A program made the translations under genes and the position numbers. A stretch of 64,000 nucleotides of DNA. It comes from Phallusia mammillata. Its lineage: Eukaryota > Chordata > Ascidiacea > Phlebobranchia > Ascidiidae. Under the pieces are notes generated by a model that did not search any database, was not told the origin of the DNA, and saw only the letters and a program-made list of their open reading frames with translations. The stretch is from positions 279,724-343,723 of the forward strand of contig QLIY01000015.1 of the NCBI GenBank assembly GCA_003260075.1, given 5' to 3'. Shown here piece after piece: positions 44,691 through 64,000 of this stretch (its first letter is position 1; each line of letters opens with the position of its first letter).

Positions 44691-45730
44691 ATTTAGAATG
44701 TTTTTGTATGTTACAAAGTGACAAAGAGTGTTTCATCAAAAAGGCCTTTATTGTGTGCAGTCTCATGAAGCCATCAGTTTTGACGTCATTTGTATAGCCA
44801 TGGATGCGTTTAAGTGACAGCTAAAAACATTACCACTCAGCGCCTAGCATTCGCATAAAGTCGTCTTTGAGGAAAAATATGGCTTCGTTATTTGACTTTT
44901 TCAAATGCACATTTTAGAGCATTATTTTTGTGTACAATCAATGAAATAGAAACAAACCAACACAGCTGTTTTATAAACCAATATTTTCGATTGTAAACGC
45001 CGCGCCATAAAGTGATAAGTTCAGATCAATAACCTTGTTCTGGAAGTGTCAATAACTGCTGCTATGCTGATGATGACACTTGTGTTCAATTCTACATGCT
45101 TTGTCTTATCACACTTCACACAAACTGCCCATTCAAACTCAGGGATTTTGATGTAACTTATCATTGGTGGTTAGGGGCAGTGCAAGGTTAGGAAGATCAA
45201 ACTTGTCAAAGTATATAACATGTGAACTATGCTAAGTACAATTATCAACGTTGATCATAAGTTATCAGATTTCGTCAGATGTAGGATTCCCACCACAATG
45301 AATACATTGTGTGCTGGTAATGTCATTGTAGGAGGAGCATGAAATATTGATTTCTACGTTTTTGTTATGTAATTTCTTGCATTACTTCACTACTACATCA
45401 TTACTTTAGCCTTGTCACTCGAAAGAAAGCTCAATCATAAGACCAGAAAAGCTATAACATTTGATTTGGTAGATTTGATTTGGTAGAAAGGTGTTCCCAT
45501 GGTTGTCATCTGTTTGTTTCTTTTCGAAGAAGTGCTTGTAATTGTTTGGTAACTTAAAATGGCATCTTTGGTAAATTTTGATCTTAACCTCATGTCAGTT
45601 TGGGTTTGTTTATTTGGTAAACGTTTTACTATCGTTAGTATGTCAATCGTGACACGTCTTTGACCTGGTATATGCTGCAAAATCTTTGTCGTGTGTATGT
45701 GAGTAGGAAGTATGTTATCAGTAAGTTTGA

Positions 45731-45870
45731 TCAAAAATCTAACTGCCAGAGTACTTGCGTATATAGAAAGCATTATGCAGACGTTTCAACTAAGATAAAC
45801 AACAGCGATTGCTGAAACGTCTGCATACTGTATTTTATACACACAAATTTTATGGTAGTTATATTTTTGA
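45731..45870. mobile_element. Fold-back MITE, family C, short copy
   Basis: Starts TCAAAAATCTAACTGCCAGA and ends GGTAGTTATATTTTTGA. The inner arms GCAGACGTTTCAAC and GCTGAAACGTCTGC pair. The ends and core are shared with 11215-11439. Confidence 0.75.
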
Positions 45871-45966
45871 TTAAATTACTTTTCACGTGCGTGTGTATTG
45901 TTCCTCGGTATGCTAAAGTTTTTACGTGTTGCTCTAAGTACAGTTTGCGTTAAAGCCGATTAAAAC

Positions 45967-46247
45967 AGTTTTAAATCAGAATTTCTACAACAGACTTGGT
46001 GCTAGTAATACATTTGTATCGGACCTTGGACTTTTAATTCAAAATACATCGGACTTTGGAGGGGGGGGGGTAGTTTTAAATCAGAATTTCTTTCTACAAT
46101 CAGAATTTCTGGTGCTAGTAATACATTTAACAAATTTTAATGTATTCAGGAACAATTACATAAGTAGATGTAACAGGGGGGGGGGTTTTCTACACACAAT
46201 AACAAATTTTAATGTATTCAGGAACAATTACATAAGTAGATGTAACA
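45967..46247. repeat. Two close junctions, G-runs 46061-46070 and 46176-46185
   Basis: The block gttttaaatcagaatttct recurs across the first run, and acaaattttaatgtattcag recurs across the second. They are just upstream of the 7TM start codon. Confidence 0.8.
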
Positions 46248-46298
46248 CAGATAAACCAATCATTTTTCATGAGTTTTTAACAAAAAAATGTCGTGAAT

Positions 46299-47237
46299 AT
46301 GGAACAATTCAGTTCACACTGGATTTTTCTGGAATTTTTCAGTTTGCTCGTGGCCGGAACCACTCTCTACCTCCTCGTAGTGTTTTGCATCTTCGAACGC
46401 CGGAAGCTGCTTATAACTTCAAACGGAAACAAAAACTTGAAACTTGCAATTAAGATTTTTATGTTCCTCGGTCTGTTTTTTACTTTTACATCATCCAGTT
46501 TTGCGCAGATTGCTCTGTGGGCGCCGTTTGGTGACACCTCATGGCAAGTTTGTTCCGTTTATGCCATCGTAGTGACATGGTCACATTCCTTGTCACAGGC
46601 CAGCACTTTTCTTGCCCTATGGACCAAACTGAAACTGTTCTACAATCACCCAATGCTGCAAATGGCACTTTCAAAGACATACAGACGCTGTTCTGTCGCA
46701 GTGCTAGTTATAATACTGGTTTTTGCGGTTTACGATGGTTTGATGTTTACTGTACCAATGGACTTTCATAGTAACAAGACTCGGGGATGCATAGGGACCC
46801 CTAAAGAGCAGTGGGAATGGAAACACGATCCCTTGCTTGAGTTCATTCTGCTCATTACAATGGCAGTGATTTGTTCTATTGCCTTACCCGCGCTGCTTGT
46901 ATATCCGATAGTTAAAACCAAAGGAATGTCAACTGAGCAGACATTACAGGCAAAAAGAAACCTCACAAAACGGCTTCTTGTATCAACAACAGTTTGTGTG
47001 GTGTCATACCTAACTGCAACAGTTTTGCTTGTGACAATAGATACGAAACTTATGGTCCAGTCGAACATTATCTTTGACGTTTCGTTGCTGGTCAATCAAT
47101 TTGCAATAACTTGTTCATTTTCGAATTGTCGTCACCGCTTGCTTCCGTGCTTAACCGGTTCTCCGCCAGATGGCGATAGTGCGCCGTGTAGTCGACAGAA
47201 CACTGGACTAAGAAACGGAAACAGTCACACTCTTTAA
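46299..47237 (+). CDS. Intronless orphan seven-transmembrane (GPCR-like) protein
   Basis: A 312-residue protein with seven hydrophobic segments: about residues 10-32, 47-75, 83-110, 131-151, 178-203, 226-246 and 256-280. Features expected of a receptor: a cysteine at the start of the third segment (WQVCSV) and one in the second extracellular loop (RGCIG) that could form the usual disulfide, a basic third intracellular loop (KRNLTKR), and a basic Cys-containing tail after the last helix (NCRHRLLPC). DRY and NPxxY motifs are not evident, so the class cannot be assigned and the ligand is unknown. The whole frame is one exon. ATG at 46299 is chosen because the ATG just upstream runs at once into a stop. 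Two overlap junctions lie immediately upstream, so the promoter sequence here is unreliable. Confidence 0.8.
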   Translation: MEQFSSHWIFLEFFSLLVAGTTLYLLVVFCIFERRKLLITSNGNKNLKLAIKIFMFLGLFFTFTSSSFAQIALWAPFGDTSWQVCSVYAIVVTWSHSLSQASTFLALWTKLKLFYNHPMLQMALSKTYRRCSVAVLVIILVFAVYDGLMFTVPMDFHSNKTRGCIGTPKEQWEWKHDPLLEFILLITMAVICSIALPALLVYPIVKTKGMSTEQTLQAKRNLTKRLLVSTTVCVVSYLTATVLLVTIDTKLMVQSNIIFDVSLLVNQFAITCSFSNCRHRLLPCLTGSPPDGDSAPCSRQNTGLRNGNSHTL

Positions 47238-48174
47238 AACCTTGTGACCAGTCGTGGGATGCGCGTGATTAACGAGATTTTGGATAAACATATAACGTTT
47301 ATATTTCCGACATCACCGACACGAAATTCTCCTTTGATGTAAAAGTGACCTTCTGATATTTGTGTGATGTTTGAAATTTGAACCACGCTCGACCTAAGTG
47401 TCATCATTTTTTTGACCTTTCACAAAACTTGCAGTTTTGGCCTATTTCTAAATGTTTAAAACAGTTTTTAAACCGCATTTAAACACATCAGGCCAATGTT
47501 GTTGTTGGAATAGTATATAAAACGCCAATAATGAAACAAATTTACTCCTCAAATGCCATAGAATAGGTCTCTGAACATGCAGCAACTATTAAAACGGCCT
47601 GCACAATCATTTCATTCTTTTCATTCTAACTTTTTGCACTGAGTTACATATTATTTCCTTTGGTCCACTTGCACATTGATTTTATCTGTAGTAAAAAAAC
47701 ATGTAACATTTTGTCCAAAAAAATCTGCCTCAAATGTTGAATTGTTTTTCATAGGTTAAGATTTAAAACAATTCGTTTAGAAGTTTAAGATAAGTTAAGG
47801 AGAATACAGGCCGTGGTATCATAGCAACACAGCAATGACGTCATTCTGATGTCAATCAAACTGCTTCGTGCGTCAGCAATGGATTTACACTTCCGTAATT
47901 GTGTTGAACTCGTTTACGTTTAAATAGAATTACTAAATACATCAACAGTTCAGCCCAACTGACTACCCAGAATTAGTGTCTGCAATCAATACGAGACATT
48001 GAAATTAATAAGTAAGTCTTTCTCGTGCTTCTGTTATTCTGAGAAGTGAGCGGGAAAATCGGTTTTGTGACGGAATCAGTTTATAAAACGTTTTTTTTTT
48101 TTGATCGAGTAGTTTACACTTCGTAGCGTATAGGCAGTTCAAATTTTCACATTAAAATATGACCCATTAGGCCT

Positions 48175-48347
48175 ATATAAAGTATGTCCATTTATTTTAC
48201 AAATATTCTACTGCATTATAGTTCCGCCTGTGGGCGAATGTACTGTTGATATATTAGGGGGGGGGGTATAAAGTATGTCCATTTATTTTACAAATATTTT
48301 ACTGCATTATAGTTCCGCCTGTGGGCGAATGTACTGTTGATATATTA
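48175..48347. repeat. Unmerged overlap around G-run 48257-48266
   Basis: The arm 48175-48256 recurs at 48267-48347, nearly identical. Confidence 0.85.
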
Positions 48348-48477
48348 TTCCAAACATCTTTATTTTCTGTCCAAACGTAATTAATTGTGTAACTGACTTT
48401 AATTTATCTGCCTATAGTCATCACACACGTATAGTAGGCACATCTTTGTTTGACGCATAGAGAGCAGTAAAAAAAAA

Positions 48478-48522
<45 letters not shown>
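48478..48522. repeat. 45-G run, probable gap placeholder
   Basis: Lies between the 7TM and guanylate cyclase genes after a short poly-A. No duplicated flanks. Confidence 0.7.
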
Positions 48523-48523
<1 letters not shown>

Positions 48524-49860
48524 ACACTGGTTCGCAAGTCGCTGCTGGAACGAACAGAAATAAGAAATCACTTGAAAATCGCTATAATCGACACTGATAG
48601 GGTTGGAAAAAAGGGTTGCTTTGTCGGTGCAAAGTAGTTGCTGGCATAAATTTTGTCTAGCACAATGTTTCCAAGTCTGGTTTTGGATTTAAGGTCTTTA
48701 CCCTAATTTATTGTTTTTTGTCAAAAAAAAACGAAGCAAAAAAGAACGTTTTCGTAAAAAAGGCGTGGACAAGAGAAACAAAATATTGAGATAGTTTGCA
48801 AGTCAAAAAATGCGATGATAAAAATCACAGTGTTGTTTTTTGTTCAAACTGTGCGAATCTTCAAAAAGAAAAAGCGACGGTCATGTAATTTCGTTCCAGT
48901 TATAAGTAAAATTATGTACGTTGATTCATGTACGAAAATGTCGTCACAGAAGAGTACGTCGTAATTCTAAAGATAGAAATCATGCAATAGAAATTAGATT
49001 ACTATTGGCAAACAACACTGTATATTATCATGAAAAAATGCCGCTGTTTTGTTTTGTACTTTGTATCCACGTTTAACTCATTTAGGTTGTGCTGTGAATG
49101 CTAGCTTATAGAGTTGTAAGCCGGGCAAACTCAGTCCAAAATTGAAAGTTCAAGCCAAAACCCATTTTTGGAAAAACGTAAGTTATTGAATGCTTCGAAA
49201 CAAATAAAAGAAAGGTTTGACAAGGGGAAAAGGTAAAGGGATTGGCAATGGAACTCGGCAGAACGGAAAAACGATAGAAATCATAAAAAGGCAATAAAAT
49301 ATTATGAAAAATATTGTCGGAAGCACTGCGAATAAAGTCACGTGACTATCACTTTACAGGAAAAACTTGATCTCGTCACGAAGGCGAAAAAATAAGTTAA
49401 AAGCAGAGCAAGGGTGCAAGTTACAAAACCGAACAAAGTGGGGTAAAATATTCCTCTGGAGAAAATTACCACACCAGTGTAAGTCCAATAAAGAGGCAGG
49501 CATAGATTAGATAATCCAAATGCGTAAATTGTGAGTTTTGTTGAGTTGCATGTGTTGCTTTGCGGTATTCGAAACAATCTGCTACTGCAAGGCTCTGTGA
49601 TATATCTGATCGGGTTTCGTCCCCGGGAGTATCCTGGGTTCGAATCCCGTGAACGACAAAGGGCAATTTTCAGTTCTCGGACTGACACCTGATTGTCGAA
49701 AAATACAATAAAAAAAGGCTCTGTAATACATCCATTTTTCATGTGACAAATCTCTTCTTCGGTTGTTTGCCCATTTTTGTTATAAACCACGTGGCTCTTT
49801 GATGAAAGTTGAACTTTACTGCAAAGGTCCGGATATAAACACGCCCCTGGTGCTCCGGAT

Positions 49861-63237
<13,377 letters not shown>

Positions 63238-64000
63238 CTGCAATAACAAATTACGTTCGTGCGTTTACATCAAATGTAATTGAACGTTTCGCCCAACTCC
63301 GAATACATATATATATAAATGCTTTCGAAGAAACAGAATTAGTCGATAAACTGCATGGAATATTTATACTTCGCCTAACTGGCAACTTCAGTTCCCATGA
63401 TGGGGGGGGGGTGCCCAACTCCGAATACACACACACATATATATATATATACCGTCGGAATATATGTAAGTTATATTATAATGTCCTACAGTGTGTAATA
63501 TTTAAATTTTCTTCGTGTTTTTGCATACTCTGGTGCATTTTGAAAAAAAAAAAACATTTTAAGAAACTGTCAAACAAACGTTTTGGAATTACTTTTTTTT
63601 TTTTGGGGGGGGACAATTGTAAAGATTTTTTTCGACCAATTTCTCAAAGATAGTTTTAACCTAGGGAATGAAAAATGCTTTCCAAGTAACAGAATCAGTC
63701 AATAAATTACATGGAATATTTATACTTCGCCTAACTGGCAACTTCAGTTCCCATGATTTGTTGTCATAAACAGTGATCGTCAATGACCATGCTGCCTGTT
63801 GGAGGGCCTGTTATTGCTCAGTGTAATCACTCTTTCACCCTAAAGCCAATAATCTTAAAAGAAAAATCCAAAAAATAAACCCCAGGTAATCAACCAAAAC
63901 ATGTCTTCCTATTTCCACACAAAACTGGCAAGCAGATAAATTTTGTATTGCATAACCGTCTCCAACCTATCCTTAGCAAATCGTTTTCACAGATTTTTCG
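63238..64000. other. Guanylate cyclase intron with duplicated segments
   Basis: The block ttatacttcgcctaactggc occurs at about 63365 and again at about 63722, and the block gcccaactccgaatac occurs at 63291 and after the G-run at 63402-63411. AC and AT microsatellite sequence lies around 63428-63452. An 8-G run (63605-63612) follows poly-T and may be natural. No exon was recognised. Confidence 0.5.

Larger units (their letters stand above)
38614..46298. other. Gene-poor intergenic stretch with diverged repeats
   Basis: No recognisable gene. It contains a degraded SINE (about 40696-40830), a hAT fragment (42335-42502), a one-armed fold-back element (about 44570-44690), a fold-back element (45731-45870), copies of a dispersed repeat (41560-41645 and 43940-44020), and overlap junctions at 40937-41115, 41784-42109, 43253-43670, 45967-46135 and 46122-46247. 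The promoters of the divergent BMP receptor and 7TM genes should lie at its two ends. Confidence 0.5.
47238..49860. other. Intergenic region between the 7TM gene and the guanylate cyclase gene
   Basis: This is the 3' side of both neighbours. No gene seen. It contains an overlap junction (48175-48347), a 45-G run (48478-48522), and a stretch near 49560-49720 with a perfect B-box-like GGGTTCGAATCCC, probably a tRNA-derived repeat rather than a tRNA gene because no matching acceptor stem is present. Confidence 0.5.

Noticed and set aside
49560-49720. tRNA gene suggested by GGGTTCGAATCCC
   Set aside because: No 5' acceptor strand complementary to the 3' side was found at the right distance; more likely a tRNA-derived repeat.

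Overview
This window looks like nuclear DNA of an invertebrate chordate, most likely a tunicate of the Ciona type. That is inference from four things: AT-rich non-coding DNA, genes split into many short exons (30-280 nt) with GT-AG introns, a chordate-style gene set, and very dense non-autonomous DNA transposons. There are no bacterial operons, CRISPR arrays or rRNA genes.

Five protein-coding genes can be supported. (1) A minus-strand intermediate-filament gene, partial, with head-domain exons and coil 1A at 2393-7239. (2) A plus-strand secreted/membrane zona pellucida (ZP) domain protein with an EGF-like module, two furin-type sites and a C-terminal membrane anchor, 12881-27765; the 15-exon model is in frame throughout (634 residues). 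(3) A minus-strand type I BMP/activin receptor serine/threonine kinase of the ALK1/ALK2 class, 38598-30526, 15 exons. (4) An intronless plus-strand orphan seven-transmembrane protein, 46299-47237. (5) A minus-strand receptor guanylate cyclase of the natriuretic-peptide-receptor type, 63237-49861. Fifteen exons are present, giving 728 in-frame residues, and the 5' exons lie past the right edge. The ZP and BMP-receptor genes converge on about 2.8 kb of repeat-rich DNA. The genes do not look like parts of one pathway.

Between and inside the genes is a thick layer of short transposons. There are hAT-type elements with CAGTGGTTCTCAACC-like ends, several with 8-bp target duplications that can be read directly, including one element nested in another. 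There are three families of fold-back elements and tRNA-derived SINE pieces.

The most striking large-scale signal is about 35 long homopolymer runs. Every run left of 31.4 kb is poly-C and every run right of 31.9 kb is poly-G. Runs of about 10 mostly sit between two near-identical 50-200 bp direct copies; runs of 37-72 mostly do not. One 72-G run replaces about 49 nt of the kinase C-lobe of the BMP receptor and breaks its frame. I read these runs as gap placeholders written as C in two sub-assemblies, one of which was later reverse-complemented. They are therefore assembly structure rather than biology, and they explain many false polyproline/polyglycine reading frames. A second copy of a ZP-gene exon inside a hAT element, ending at an ambiguous base, may be an assembly error or a real gene-fragment capture.
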